A DNA stretch of 64,000 nt from an uncultured Chloroflexales bacterium (lineage in GTDB: Bacteria; Chloroflexota; Chloroflexia; Chloroflexales; Chloroflexaceae): the NCBI GenBank assembly GCA_937902315.1, contig CALGUG010000019.1, positions 154,031-218,030 on the forward strand. Direction: 5' to 3'. Each line of letters starts with the position of its first letter. The stretch's first letter is position 1. Of the stretch, positions 35,515-47,282 are shown one piece after another. Under the pieces are notes generated by a model that worked only from the letters and a program-made list of their open reading frames with translations, ran no database searches and had not been told where the DNA came from. A program made the translations under genes and the position numbers.

Positions 35515-36472
35515 GAGGTACAGCTTGGAAAACATTGAACAACGGGCGCTTCCGAGTAAGGGAGCTGTGCTCAAAAAGCTTAGTAAGCGGCGTCGCAGAG
35601 ACAACTGGATCGGTTATCTCTTCATTGCCCCTTGGTTGATCGGCTTTTTTGGCTTCACCTTCTTTCCGATCGCCGCTTCCTTGATCTTGAGTTTCACGGA
35701 CTACGATATTTTGTCTGGTCAGCCAAACTGGATCGGTCTGAAAAACTTTGAAACCATGTTTTTCAAAGATCCGCGCTACTGGCGAGCGGTGAAGGCGACG
35801 CTCTATTTTGCCTTTACCTCGGTGCCGCTCAAGCTGATCTTTGCGTTGGCCGTCGCCATGCTCTTGATGCGAGGACGCCGCTTGGTCGGGATCTATCGCG
35901 CTCTGTATTACGCTCCGTCGATTGTGGGCGGCAGCGTTGCGGTATCGGTGATGTGGCAGCAGATCTTCGGCAATCAAGGTCTGATCAATGCCATGCTCCG
36001 TGCGGTCGATCTGCCGACTCGCCCGTGGCTGGGTGATCCTCGCACGGCGATTTGGACGCTGATTCTGCTGGCGGTTTGGCAGTTCGGCTCGCCCATGTTG
36101 ATTTTCTTGGCGGGCTTAAAACAGATACCTAGCGAATATTACGAAGCCGCAGAGATCGACGGCGCTGACCTGTTTGCCAAGTTCTTTCGGATCACCCTGC
36201 CACTGCTCAGCCCAGTCATCTTTTTCAATCTTGTGATGCAGCTGATCTATGGCTTTATGACCTTTACGCAAGCCTATGTCATCACCAGTGGCAAGCCGCT
36301 CGATACGACTCTGTTCTATAACCTGTATGTCTTCAATCGCGCCTTCAGCGATTTCGATCTCGGCTATAGCGCGGCCATGTCGTGGGTGCTGTTGCTGGTG
36401 ATCGCGCTTGTTTCCGCTTTGATGTTTCAGCTTTCGCGCTTCTGGGTCTTCTATGAGGCAGGAGAGAAATAG
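35513..36472 (+). CDS. Sugar ABC importer permease, MalF/UgpA-like
   Basis: 319 residues from ATG 35513, whose first two bases belong to the right end of a repeat element. A TTG at 35525 preceded by GAGG is an alternative start. Six membrane segments are expected; the first (YLFIAPWLIGFFGFTFFPI) is followed by FTDYDILSGQPNWIGLKNF, a MalF-type periplasmic loop. The EAA loop is YYEAAEIDGADLFAKFFRIT near 220, contacting the ATPase. It pairs with the next permease. The element may have displaced the native leader. Confidence 0.92.
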   Translation: MRYSLENIEQRALPSKGAVLKKLSKRRRRDNWIGYLFIAPWLIGFFGFTFFPIAASLILSFTDYDILSGQPNWIGLKNFETMFFKDPRYWRAVKATLYFAFTSVPLKLIFALAVAMLLMRGRRLVGIYRALYYAPSIVGGSVAVSVMWQQIFGNQGLINAMLRAVDLPTRPWLGDPRTAIWTLILLAVWQFGSPMLIFLAGLKQIPSEYYEAAEIDGADLFAKFFRITLPLLSPVIFFNLVMQLIYGFMTFTQAYVITSGKPLDTTLFYNLYVFNRAFSDFDLGYSAAMSWVLLLVIALVSALMFQLSRFWVFYEAGEK

Positions 36473-36474
36473 TT

Positions 36475-37359
36475 ATGAGCATTCAAACAGCGAAGCCGCT
36501 CTCCAAGGTGAGCAACAAGCAGCTGAAGCGGCTCCTAGGCAGCGTCTTCTATCATGGCTTTGTGAGCGCCTTGAGCATTGTAATGATCTATCCGCTGCTT
36601 TGGATGCTCGCCAGCTCGTTTAAACGCAAAGACGAGATTTGGACCAAAGCCTCATCGTTGATTCCCGAGCAGCTGAACTTTCAGAACTATGTCGAAGGCT
36701 GGCGCGGCTTCGGCGGCATCAGCTTCACAACCTACTTTAGCAACTCGCTGCTCATAACCGTCCTCAGCACAGTGCTGGCGGTCTTTTCTTCGGCGCTGGT
36801 GGCCTATGGCTTCGCGCGCCTCTCCTTTCGCTGGAAGAATGTCTGGTTTGCGCTGATGTTGACCACCATGATGCTGCCGATTCAGGTGCAGATCATTCCC
36901 CAATACATCATGTTCAGCCGGATCGGCTGGGTCAATACCTACTTCCCGCTGATTCTGCCGCATATGTTTGGAACGCCCTTTTTCATTTTTATGATGGTGC
37001 AGTTTATTCGCGGCATTCCGATCGAATTAGATGAGGCGGCCGAGATCGATGGCTGTGGCAAGGGGCGGATCTTTTTTACGATCATCTTGCCCTTGATCAA
37101 GCCCGCGCTGGTGACTGCGGCGATCTTCGCTTTCTACTGGAGCTGGGACGATTTTCTGACCCCGCTGATCTACCTTAACGATCCCAAACTCTATACCATC
37201 TCGTTGGCGCTGCGCTCGTTCGCCGATCCTTCCTCGGTCACCAACTGGGGCGGCGTCTTCGCGATGGGCATTTTGGCTTTGATCCCCGTCTTTATCATCT
37301 TTGTGCTGTTCCAGCGCTATTTGGTCGAAGGTATTAGTACGACTGGTCTGAAAGGATAA
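36475..37359 (+). CDS. Sugar ABC importer permease, MalG/UgpE-like
   Basis: 294 residues, starting 2 bases after the previous stop with AGGAGAG inside the upstream gene's end. The MalG-type N-terminus (MIYPLLWMLASSFKRKDEIW) and the EAA loop DEAAEIDGCGKGRIFFTI near 185 are seen, with six predicted membrane segments. With the preceding permease it makes the membrane channel of the putative rhamnoside importer. The ATPase gene is absent from the cluster; MsmK-type shared ATPases are known to serve such systems. Confidence 0.94.
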   Translation: MSIQTAKPLSKVSNKQLKRLLGSVFYHGFVSALSIVMIYPLLWMLASSFKRKDEIWTKASSLIPEQLNFQNYVEGWRGFGGISFTTYFSNSLLITVLSTVLAVFSSALVAYGFARLSFRWKNVWFALMLTTMMLPIQVQIIPQYIMFSRIGWVNTYFPLILPHMFGTPFFIFMMVQFIRGIPIELDEAAEIDGCGKGRIFFTIILPLIKPALVTAAIFAFYWSWDDFLTPLIYLNDPKLYTISLALRSFADPSSVTNWGGVFAMGILALIPVFIIFVLFQRYLVEGISTTGLKG

Positions 37360-37367
37360 CCTAGGCC

Positions 37368-40091
<2,724 letters not shown>

Positions 40092-40194
40092 GAGCGTTTG
40101 GCCGAGGTGGGCGCCGAACAGCCTTAAGCGTGTTTGGAAGCGTAGCTTGCTCCGGTTTTCTCACAGCGCGAAAGTGTAAATCTTTTATCTGCTT

Positions 40195-40610
40195 TGCTTT
40201 TTTTGGCGGAGAAGTCCTAACCTCCCATTCGGTCCTCACCGCGTCCGCCTCCGGCTACCAGAGCGGCTAATCTGCCCTCATCCCCGACCCTTCTCCCGCA
40301 TTGCGGGAGAAGGGCGTATACTCTCTCCCTTCATGCGCGCTGTTCTAGACTGGTATTTCAAGCACTCATCTAGGATGATTCCAAATCCACTTAAAGACTT
40401 AGCCTTTTTGCAACACGCGAAAGCGCAAAAACAGGGAAATACCTCGAAAGGCAGCGTTTGAAGCTGCTGGGTGCTTGCACCCAGCAGGTCGCGCCGAAGG
40501 CAGCGACGCGCTCAACAGCTGGTATGGGTGGAAGGAAACTTTGTAGCCGTAGGCGGACGCGCTAAGGAACGGATGGAGGGTAAAGAACTCGCCGCTAGAG
40601 CGATAATAAA
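40195..40610. repeat. Repeat cluster: two type B copies, hairpin repeats, decayed type A end
   Basis: The reverse type B copy has its core at 40239-40260, opened by TTGGCGGAGA. The CCCTTCTCCCGC/GCGGGAGAAGGG hairpin lies at 40288-40314. A decayed type A end (ATTCCAAATCCACTT) begins near 40378. A 24-base palindrome, CTGCTGGGTGC with GCACCCAGCAG, lies at 40464-40487, shared with 56.9 kb. The forward type B copy has its core at 40541-40565. No gene lies between 40092 and 40772. Confidence 0.85.
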
Positions 40611-40772
40611 GCTAAACTGAGCTGAGTAGCTAAAGATGTTGCTATAAGAGTTGGCCCAATGTTTGAGAATCAGCTCTTTTTGTTATGGATATCAGTGCTT
40701 TTTCGTCTGGCTACTCAAGCGATTTGGGGTTATACTGATTGAGGGCTTCAATGCTAGATTGAGAGTCTCGCT

Positions 40773-41285
40773 ATGAAAAAGCAACCGGGGCCAACAGCTC
40801 AGGCCGCTCATACAGCTTGGTGGCAGATCGGCGAAGTGGTTTTCGGTTCCCCTCTTTTAGCGGCCATTTTGCTTCAGTGGCTTATACCGCTCCCTCTCTT
40901 GAGCTACCTCCCTAGCGCTTTGCTGCGTATAGGAGGCTCGCTTCTGATCGTGATCGGCATTGCTTTGATCGTTCTAACACGGCGCGAATTCGCTCGCTAT
41001 CAGCAGCCGACCGATCCGGGCCGCCCTACCAGCAAGGTGATTACAAGTGGGCCGTTTGCCTTCTCGCGAAATCCACTCTATTTAGGAGCCGCTCTATTCG
41101 TACTAGGAGTGACTTTTGTGGCTCAACTGAGTTGGATGTTGCTCTTGTTTATTCCCATGCTCTTGGCCTGTCACTTGCTGCTAATACGTCCGGAAGAACG
41201 TTATCTTTTGCGCCTTTTTGGTGAAGAGTATCAATCTTATACAAGGCGTGTGTTTCGTTGGTTTGGACGGGCTAAAAAGCTATGA
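40773..41285 (+). CDS. Isoprenylcysteine carboxyl methyltransferase-like membrane protein
   Basis: 170 residues with four to five membrane segments. The C-terminal half carries the ICMT/PEMT signature: TSGPFAFSRNPLYLGAALFV and EERYLLRLFGEEYQSYTRRVFRWFG, which in the family form the SAM and substrate site. Bacterial members methylate lipids or isoprenoid-linked substrates at the membrane; the substrate is unknown. It is isolated between a repeat cluster and an AT-rich regulatory gap. Confidence 0.88.
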   Translation: MKKQPGPTAQAAHTAWWQIGEVVFGSPLLAAILLQWLIPLPLLSYLPSALLRIGGSLLIVIGIALIVLTRREFARYQQPTDPGRPTSKVITSGPFAFSRNPLYLGAALFVLGVTFVAQLSWMLLLFIPMLLACHLLLIRPEERYLLRLFGEEYQSYTRRVFRWFGRAKKL

Positions 41286-41464
41286 GTAATGATTGAGTGC
41301 CACTTGTAAGTTAAGCTTGTCTAGCAAGCTAATACGGCTTTTTTTTTGCTTGTTTCTCGCTCTTTTATTAAGTTTTATGATTAAGTATGGATTATAAACC
41401 CGGATATGTCCTAAAATTGCTTATTCTAGGTATTTTCAAATAGAACGGTTTATTCAAAATTTGT

Positions 41465-41536
41465 TTATCAAATAATGTATATTTTACAACAAAAGACTAT
41501 TAAAATTTGACAATAAGGGCGATAAGGGGCTATACT
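41465..41536 (+). promoter_or_regulatory. Sigma-70 promoter of the peptide transport operon, with LacI-operator-like half site
   Basis: TTGACA (41507-41512) and TATACT (41531-41536) are spaced by 18 bases, 211 bases before the first gene. Upstream, TTTATCAAATAATGTA (41464-41479) shares TCAAATAAT exactly with the palindrome before the LacI gene. The rest of the 41286-41747 gap is AT-rich with nothing else identified. Confidence 0.7.
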
Positions 41537-41747
41537 TTAAGACCAGAAAGGTTTCAGAATATTTGATTATTTCTATAGTTGACTTAGATAACGATCTCTT
41601 CTCAGTAGAGAAAGAGTACAGTTCGAGAGTGCTACGCTGCACGCGCCAGTGAAAGCACGTTTTTCGGCTGTTCTGAACTCTATCTGCTCCTAATATTGTT
41701 TACCTTTGGGTAAACACACAGTCCAAGGCTTTTGAAAGGAAGTATCT

Positions 41748-43580
41748 ATGTCGTATTTGAAACTGCGCCGCAATGCAGGCTTGGCCCTGATGATGGCGCT
41801 CCTATTGCCAATTCTGGCTGCTTGTGGTGGTAGCACTACCCCCAGCACCTCTTCAAATGCTCCTGCTGCTACCGAGGCTCCGGCTGCTCAGGCGCCGGCC
41901 GAGGAAGCAACCGAGGCTCCCGCTGAGGGAGCTGAGGCTCCCGCTGAAGGTGCTAGCGAGACTCCGGCTGGCGACATCGGCGAGATCCCGCCCGCAGGCC
42001 CCCAAGGCGGCCTGAGCAAGAATGGCGACCTCTTGGTTGCTAGCGTTTCGAGCTGCGATGTCGACGGCTATGCCGGTATCTTCAAGGAGATCGCCGCAAT
42101 CGATTCGCACACCGTGCAGTTCACCCTCTGCAACATCGACCCGGCTTTCGAGGCTAAGCTGGCTTTCGCCGCTTTCCAGATTCACCCGAGCGAGTACATC
42201 GTAGCGACCGGTGGCACCGGCGACCTGATCGAGAAGCCGATCGGCACCGGCCCCTGGAAGTTCGAGAGCTGGAACCGTGGTGACAGCATCGTGCTGGTTC
42301 GCAACGAGGACTACTGGGGCGAGAAGCCTGCCTTCGAGCGCCTGGTTATCCGCTGGAGCACCGAAGCTGCTCAGCGTCTGCTTGAGCTGCAGTCGGGCAA
42401 TGTCGATGGTATCGACAACGTTGGTACCGAGGACATCGATGTTGTGAAGAACGATCCGAACCTGCAGTTGCTGGAGCGCCCCGCTCTGAGCACCTTCTAC
42501 TTGGGTCTGGTTAACACCAGCGGCCCGCTGCAGGATGAGAAGGTTCGCCAGGCTCTGGCCATGGCTATCGACAAGCAGCGCATTGTCGACAACTTCTATC
42601 CGGCTGGTTCGTCGGTTGCTAACTACTTCACCCCCTGTACGCTGGATCACGGCTGCTCGGGTGAGCCGTGGTATGAGTTCAACCCTGAGGCCGCTCGCGA
42701 GCTGCTGGCTGAAGCTGGCTATCCCGATGGCTTCGATATCGACCTGTCGTACCGCGACGTTGTGCGTGGCTACCTGCCCCAGCCTTCTCAGGTTGCTCAG
42801 GACATCCAGGCTCAGCTGAAGGACAACCTGAACATCAACGTGAACATCAACGTGATGGAGTCGGGTGCTTTCATCGACGCCGCTAACGCTGGTAAGCTGG
42901 AAGGTATGTTCATGCTGGGTTGGGGTGCTGACTATCCGGAAGTCACCAACTTCTTGGACTACCACTTCGGCGCTAGCTCGGTTTCGTTCGGTACTCCTTA
43001 CGAGGATATCGTTGAGAACCTGCGCAAAGGCGCTTCGTTGGCTACCTTCGAAGAGCGCGATCCGTTCTACGTAGCTGCTAACAACGCTATCCGCGAGCAT
43101 GTTCCGATGATCCCGATCGCTCACGGTGGTTCGGCTGTTGCCTTCGCTGGCGACGTCGAGAACGCTAACACCAGCCCCTTGGGCAACGAGCGCTTCGAGC
43201 TGATGACCCCCGGCGCCCGCGACACCTTCGTGTGGATGCAGAACGCCGAGCCGACCGGCTTCTACTGCGCAGACGAGAGCGACGGTGAGTCGTTCCGCAT
43301 CTGCCAGCGCGTCAGCGAGTCGCTCTTGTCGAACGAGGTTGGCGGCACCAAGCCGGTTCCCGGCCTGGCTACCGAATGTACCCCGAGCGAAGACCTGTTG
43401 GTCTGGACCTGCAAGCTGCGCGAGAACGTTAAGTTCCACGACGGCTCGGCCTTCGACGCTAACGACGTTGTGATGTCGTACTGGAACGTGTGGGATGCTT
43501 CGAGCCCCTATCACGTTGGCCGCACCGGCGACTTCACCTACTTCGAAGCCCTCTGGGGTTCGTTCATGAACGCTAAGTAA
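41748..43580 (+). CDS. Circularly permuted peptide-binding lipoprotein (SBP family 5)
   Basis: 610 residues: signal ending PILAAC (Cys26), an A/P/E/T linker (about 30-80), then family-5 sequence in rotated order. FKEIAAIDSHTVQFTL (about 112-127), PIGTGPWKFESW (about 164) and the second lobe come first. The segment that normally opens the mature protein comes last: FVWMQNAEPTGFYC, then CKLRENVKFHDGSAFDAND (555-573). The conventional homologue at 25.9 kb has KLREN at 95-99; here it is at 556-560. The frame is unbroken and codon use is strongly biased (CTG, GAG, AAC), which suggests high expression. It heads an operon with two permeases. The ligand is likely peptides, but this is untested. Confidence 0.88.
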   Translation: MSYLKLRRNAGLALMMALLLPILAACGGSTTPSTSSNAPAATEAPAAQAPAEEATEAPAEGAEAPAEGASETPAGDIGEIPPAGPQGGLSKNGDLLVASVSSCDVDGYAGIFKEIAAIDSHTVQFTLCNIDPAFEAKLAFAAFQIHPSEYIVATGGTGDLIEKPIGTGPWKFESWNRGDSIVLVRNEDYWGEKPAFERLVIRWSTEAAQRLLELQSGNVDGIDNVGTEDIDVVKNDPNLQLLERPALSTFYLGLVNTSGPLQDEKVRQALAMAIDKQRIVDNFYPAGSSVANYFTPCTLDHGCSGEPWYEFNPEAARELLAEAGYPDGFDIDLSYRDVVRGYLPQPSQVAQDIQAQLKDNLNINVNINVMESGAFIDAANAGKLEGMFMLGWGADYPEVTNFLDYHFGASSVSFGTPYEDIVENLRKGASLATFEERDPFYVAANNAIREHVPMIPIAHGGSAVAFAGDVENANTSPLGNERFELMTPGARDTFVWMQNAEPTGFYCADESDGESFRICQRVSESLLSNEVGGTKPVPGLATECTPSEDLLVWTCKLRENVKFHDGSAFDANDVVMSYWNVWDASSPYHVGRTGDFTYFEALWGSFMNAK

Positions 43581-43602
43581 TAGGAATTCTTGTCCAAAGC
43601 TT

Positions 43603-43644
43603 CTTGCCATCGGAGGTGCGCGCGTGCAGACCTTCGATGGCAAG
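43603..43644 (+). terminator. Hairpin between binding protein and permease genes
   Basis: CTTGCCATCG (43603-43612) and CGATGGCAAG (43635-43644) pair perfectly, and an inner GGT/ACC helix extends the fold. No U run follows. The placement mirrors the hairpin at 35274, again just after a binding-protein gene. Confidence 0.65.
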
Positions 43645-43683
43645 TTGCTATTAGGCTTACGAAGATAATGTAAGGTTTATCGG

Positions 43684-44763
43684 ATGTTTCGTTATATTAT
43701 TCAACGTATTATCGTCTCGATCCCAGTGCTCTTAGGTGTGCTAGCCCTTACCTTCGCCTTGGTGCGTATGATTCCGGGCGAACCCTGCACAGCTATGCTT
43801 GGTGAGAAGGCGACCCCTGAGCTTTGTGAACGTTTTACTCGCGAAAAGGGTTTAGATAAGCCGATACCGGTGCAATTTGGGGTCTATTTAGGCGATGTTG
43901 TCAAAGGTAATCTGGGCGACTCCTTGCGCTACAAGCGACCAGTCACCACCTTGATTATCGAGCGTTTGCCCGCCACCTTTGAATTGGGTATTACAGCGAT
44001 TGTCTTGGCTTCGATTGTTGGCATCGCTGCTGGTATCATCTCGGCTGTACGCCGCAACTCGATCATCGATGTTGGTACTATGATGGTCGCAAACGTCGGT
44101 GTATCGATGCCAGTCTTCTGGCTAGGTCTGATCCTCGCGTATGTGTTCGCGCTGGTGCTAAAAGGCACGCCGTTTCAACTGCCCCCTTCAGGACGCTTAA
44201 GCGCAGGTGTTGTATCGGTTCCATTTTATGAAGTATTTGGTTGGGGCCTGCCTGAAAACGGCTTCCTTAATGGTCTCTTCTCCTTTTTTGCAAACTTCTA
44301 TATCGTCAACGCTTTCTTCACTGGTCAGTGGAAAGTTGTTGCTGATGGAATCCAACACTTGATTTTGCCCGCAGTGGCATTGGCAACCATTCCAACCGCG
44401 ATCATCGCGCGTATGGTTCGCTCGAGCACAATTGAAGTTTTGAGCCTCGACTATGTGCGCACAGCTCGAGCCAAAGGTCTGCCCGAGCGTACGGTTGTCT
44501 TGCTGCACGCCTTCCGCAATGCGCTTTTGCCCGTCGTAACCATTATCGGTTTGCAGCTCGGTAGCGTGTTCAGCGGCGCTGTATTAACAGAGACAGTCTT
44601 CAACCTCGCAGGTGTAGGACGTATTCTTTACGACGCTATTACGGCCCGTGACTATCCTATTATTCAAGGTTTTACCTTGGTGATCGCTTTCGGATATGTC
44701 TTGGCAAACCTGCTGGTTGATCTCTCTTATGCGTACTTAGATCCGCGCATTCGACTGAACTAA
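43684..44763 (+). CDS. Oligopeptide-type ABC permease, DppB/OppB-like
   Basis: 359 residues, longer than the usual 310-340. The N-terminus MFRYIIQRIIVSIPVLLGVL and the GEPCTAMLGEKATPELCERF periplasmic start are typical. The EAA-like loop YVRTARAKGLPERTVVLLHA lies near 270, followed by FSGAVLTETVF. Extra length lies around 175-225 (FGWGLPENGFLNGLFSFFAN). AAGG precedes the ATG by 8 bases. It forms the channel with the next gene for the permuted binding protein. Confidence 0.94.
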   Translation: MFRYIIQRIIVSIPVLLGVLALTFALVRMIPGEPCTAMLGEKATPELCERFTREKGLDKPIPVQFGVYLGDVVKGNLGDSLRYKRPVTTLIIERLPATFELGITAIVLASIVGIAAGIISAVRRNSIIDVGTMMVANVGVSMPVFWLGLILAYVFALVLKGTPFQLPPSGRLSAGVVSVPFYEVFGWGLPENGFLNGLFSFFANFYIVNAFFTGQWKVVADGIQHLILPAVALATIPTAIIARMVRSSTIEVLSLDYVRTARAKGLPERTVVLLHAFRNALLPVVTIIGLQLGSVFSGAVLTETVFNLAGVGRILYDAITARDYPIIQGFTLVIAFGYVLANLLVDLSYAYLDPRIRLN

Positions 44764-44926
44764 AAAAACTTCTGGCAGTTCGTTTCTAAGAGTTACTATC
44801 TCTGAATTTTGAGCGAAGCCTATTGGTTTTCAAATCGGTTTCCGTGTATCGCAAGACGCTCAAGCTACAAAACGCTATATATTGCCTTTAGCGGCGAACG
44901 ACTTGCTCTAAAAGCTATTTACGATT

Positions 44927-45859
44927 ATGACGACAAGCTCACCTACGCTTGAGGCGGTCGCAGTTCGACCTCCTGAAGCCCTTTGGCGCAAAACTGTACG
45001 CACCTTTTTCCGTCAACGCTCGGCCGTTATCGGTTTGAGTATTGTCGTGTTATTAGCACTCGTTGCGATCTTTGCGCCTTTGATTGCCCCCTATGACCCA
45101 ACCAGAGTATTGATTGGGGTTGAAGACGTCAAACGGCGCGACCCTCCCTGTATCCATATCTTGGGCTGTGACTCAGAGAAACCGCAACATATTTTGGGTA
45201 TCGACGGAAATGTTCGCGACGTCTTCAGCCGTCTGATTTATGGTACCCGCATCTCGTTCACAATCGGTTTCATCACTGTTGCGATCGCCCTGATTGTCGG
45301 TTCGATCCTCGGTTCGATCGCTGGCTACATTGGCGGTTGGACGGATAACATCATTATGCGTCTGCTCGATGTGCTCTTGGCCTTCCCATCGCTGATCCTC
45401 TCGATCGCGATTGTAAGTGTGTTAGGGCCATCGCTCATCAACGCCATGCTCGCGATCGCGATTGTCTCGATTCCGGCTTATGCCCGCGTGATCCGCGCGA
45501 CCGTGCTTTCGGCCAAGCAAGAAGAGTATGTTCACGCAGCTCGCACCTTGGGTCTCGACTCTGGACGTATCTTGTTCCGCCATATTTTGCCGAACGCTAT
45601 CACTCCCTTGATTGTGCAAGCGACCTTGGGCATCGGCGCGGCGATTTTGGAAACGGCCGCCCTATCCTTCTTGGGCCTTGGTGCGCAGCCGCCAACGGCC
45701 GAGTGGGGTTCGATGTTGAGCGCCGAGCGCAACCAGCTCTTTACCGCGCCACACTTGGTCTTCTTCCCCGGTCTGGCGATTATGCTCAACGTGTTGGGCT
45801 TCAACCTGTTGGGCGACGGCCTCCGCGACGCACTCGACCCACGTTTGCGCAACTACTAG
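44927..45859 (+). CDS. Oligopeptide-type ABC permease, DppC/OppC-like
   Basis: 310 residues. The N-terminal cytoplasmic segment precedes a first helix (AVIGLSIVVLLALVAIFAPLIAPYDP). The insert with VEDVKRRDPPCIHILGCDSE is a family trait with extra Cys residues. The EAA loop YVHAARTLGLDSGRILFRHI lies near 205, then ETAALSFLGLGAQPP. A 163-base gap separates it from DppB without a visible terminator. No DppD/DppF ATPase follows, so these must be encoded elsewhere. Confidence 0.94.
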   Translation: MTTSSPTLEAVAVRPPEALWRKTVRTFFRQRSAVIGLSIVVLLALVAIFAPLIAPYDPTRVLIGVEDVKRRDPPCIHILGCDSEKPQHILGIDGNVRDVFSRLIYGTRISFTIGFITVAIALIVGSILGSIAGYIGGWTDNIIMRLLDVLLAFPSLILSIAIVSVLGPSLINAMLAIAIVSIPAYARVIRATVLSAKQEEYVHAARTLGLDSGRILFRHILPNAITPLIVQATLGIGAAILETAALSFLGLGAQPPTAEWGSMLSAERNQLFTAPHLVFFPGLAIMLNVLGFNLLGDGLRDALDPRLRNY

Positions 45860-45890
45860 GGTAGAGCTCCAAGTGAATTCCAAACAGACG

Positions 45891-45925
45891 AAAGCCATTC
45901 CATGCCTACATAGGGATGGCTTTTG
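45891..45925 (+). terminator. Rho-independent terminator of the peptide transport operon
   Basis: AAAGCCATTCC (45891-45901) pairs with GGGATGGCTTT (45913-45923, one G-U) and a T run overlaps the end. It lies 31 bases after the dppC-like stop and closes the operon. Confidence 0.88.
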
Positions 45926-45982
45926 ATTGGCAAGTGTGCTAAAAATGGCCGTCCGATGCCTGACAAACCCCCAAGAACCTGA

Positions 45983-46070
45983 CAGCTGGGCGGGTAGCGC
46001 ACTGCTGTCGGGTCAAGGGGAAAGGTGCCAGTTTGTTGGCTTCGACAGGCTGCTCAGATGCAAGCAGGGG
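45983..46070. repeat. Shared intergenic segment (inverted copy near 57.0 kb)
   Basis: TAGCGCACTGCTGTCGGGTC and TTGTTGGCTTCGACAGGC recur in inverted orientation at about 56996-57066 with moderate divergence. The function is unknown and there is no coding potential. Confidence 0.6.
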
Positions 46071-46156
46071 ATATGGTTTGACCAAACCTCTGTGTTTCTG
46101 AGCCTCGTGTGGTGAATAGATTTGTTGTATGCCTTGTGTGGTGGATGTTATGCATG

Positions 46157-46360
46157 ATACCAAATTCGGTTGATTTGTTTGTATTGCCTCTCGCTCTTTT
46201 GAACGCAGGCCTTCGGCAGAGTGGAATTCTCTTTTCTGATGTGAGGGATTTAGCGCCCTAGCGCTAAATCCCTCACATCGCTTTCCGGATTTTTCTTTGT
46301 CAATCGATGTGCCTATTGAAGAGTATTTTCTCGCTAGAACGGTGTAATCGGAATTGATAT
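46157..46360. repeat. Type A element with 19-bp perfect internal palindrome, 204 bp
   Basis: The left end ATACCAAATTCGGTTGATTTG begins at 46157 and the right end ATCGGAATTGATAT ends at 46360. Inside are GGCCTTCGGCAGAGTGGAA and a perfect inverted repeat of 19 bases (46238-46256 with 46261-46279, loop CCTA). No type B core is present. Confidence 0.85.
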
Positions 46361-46405
46361 GACTTATAATTTTGCTCTGAAAGCTGATAGTTTAGGAGCA
46401 ACAAA

Positions 46406-47209
46406 GTGTGTACAAGTTTTGTGATTCACGCTGATCGTACATATATCGGAATGAATTTCGATATCTCCGAACGTCCGATTCAGCTTAGTCTCAAAAAGCA
46501 GAACGAGCTGCGGATTTTGCAGAAAGAGGCTGGTAGAAACTGTCCAGCCTTTGGCATCAACCGCGCTGGCTGTTTTATGAACCTTCAGATGGTCGAGCCT
46601 GACGAACAGGCTGTCTATCGGCGGGCCAAAAATAGCATGCATATCATCAAACTGTTAGATCATGTGCTTGCCGATCAGCCTGATCAGCCCGCTCTGGGGC
46701 AGATTCTGCAAGAGAAAACCATTCTGAATGTGCCCAATATTAGCGTCCAAAGCCTAATCACTCAACCTGATCGTTCAGTTACCGTGCTTGAGCCTGCCCG
46801 AGCGAATATGAGCTTTGCCAAAGAGCAGAAGCGTTTTGTTGCTTTGACTAACTTCCGTCTCTCGGAGTTTCAAGATCAACCCTACAGCGAAGTGTATGGT
46901 GATGGTGCAGAGCGTTATACAACCTGTTATCGCCTGTTAGAACAGTATCAAGATGAATTTAGCCTTGAACAGGGTTTTGCGACCTTGGCGGCCACTGCTC
47001 AACAGGAAGGGGATTTCCCGACCCAGCTTTCGATGCTAGCTTTGCTCGACGATGGCCTAGTCTACTTCGCGCTGCAACGAGACTTTCAGAAGTTGTTTGA
47101 GTTTAGCTTTGAGAGCGGCCTGTTGCAGACCTTCCAAGGCTTTACAAGTCAACAACAGCACGACCTTAACAAGAGCCCGATAACCATCGCTCAACTTGCG
47201 GCTTGGTAG
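46406..47209 (+). CDS. Cysteine Ntn-hydrolase, choloylglycine hydrolase/penicillin acylase-like
   Basis: 267 residues from a GTG at 46406, set by AGGAG 7 bases upstream. This start places Cys at residue 2 (MCTSFVIHADRTYIGMNFD), the expected autocatalytic N-terminal nucleophile of linear amide C-N hydrolases. R11 and the MNFD strand match the family pattern, and LTNFRL (about 150) is a conserved strand. Members cleave bile salts, N-acyl homoserine lactones or beta-lactams by amide hydrolysis. It has no signal peptide. It is somewhat shorter than the usual 320 residues, so the substrate is uncertain. Confidence 0.82.
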   Translation: MCTSFVIHADRTYIGMNFDISERPIQLSLKKQNELRILQKEAGRNCPAFGINRAGCFMNLQMVEPDEQAVYRRAKNSMHIIKLLDHVLADQPDQPALGQILQEKTILNVPNISVQSLITQPDRSVTVLEPARANMSFAKEQKRFVALTNFRLSEFQDQPYSEVYGDGAERYTTCYRLLEQYQDEFSLEQGFATLAATAQQEGDFPTQLSMLALLDDGLVYFALQRDFQKLFEFSFESGLLQTFQGFTSQQQHDLNKSPITIAQLAAW

Positions 47210-47234
47210 GCTGACGACTCATTAAGCGACAGAA

Positions 47235-47269
47235 AAGGAGGCGGGCAACAGTTTGTTGTCCACCTCCTT
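47235..47269. terminator. 16-bp hairpin between convergent genes
   Basis: AAGGAGGCGGGCAACA (47235-47250) pairs with TGTTGTCCACCTCCTT (47254-47269), with one mismatch and one G-U, around GTT. It sits between the hydrolase and the FGYP-repeat gene stops. There is no long T run, but the stem is strong. Confidence 0.7.
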
Positions 47270-47282
47270 GTCGTGTTAGCCC

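Noticed and set aside
41853..43643. A 596-codon open frame on the minus strand opposite the permuted binding-protein gene
   Set aside because: It mirrors a strongly codon-biased gene; lack of TTA/CTA/TCA on the plus strand leaves the antisense frame open. No family resemblance and no ribosome site.
45900..46400. Possible IS element or prophage edge
   Set aside because: Only short non-coding repeats were found; no transposase, integrase or att-like duplication at a tRNA.
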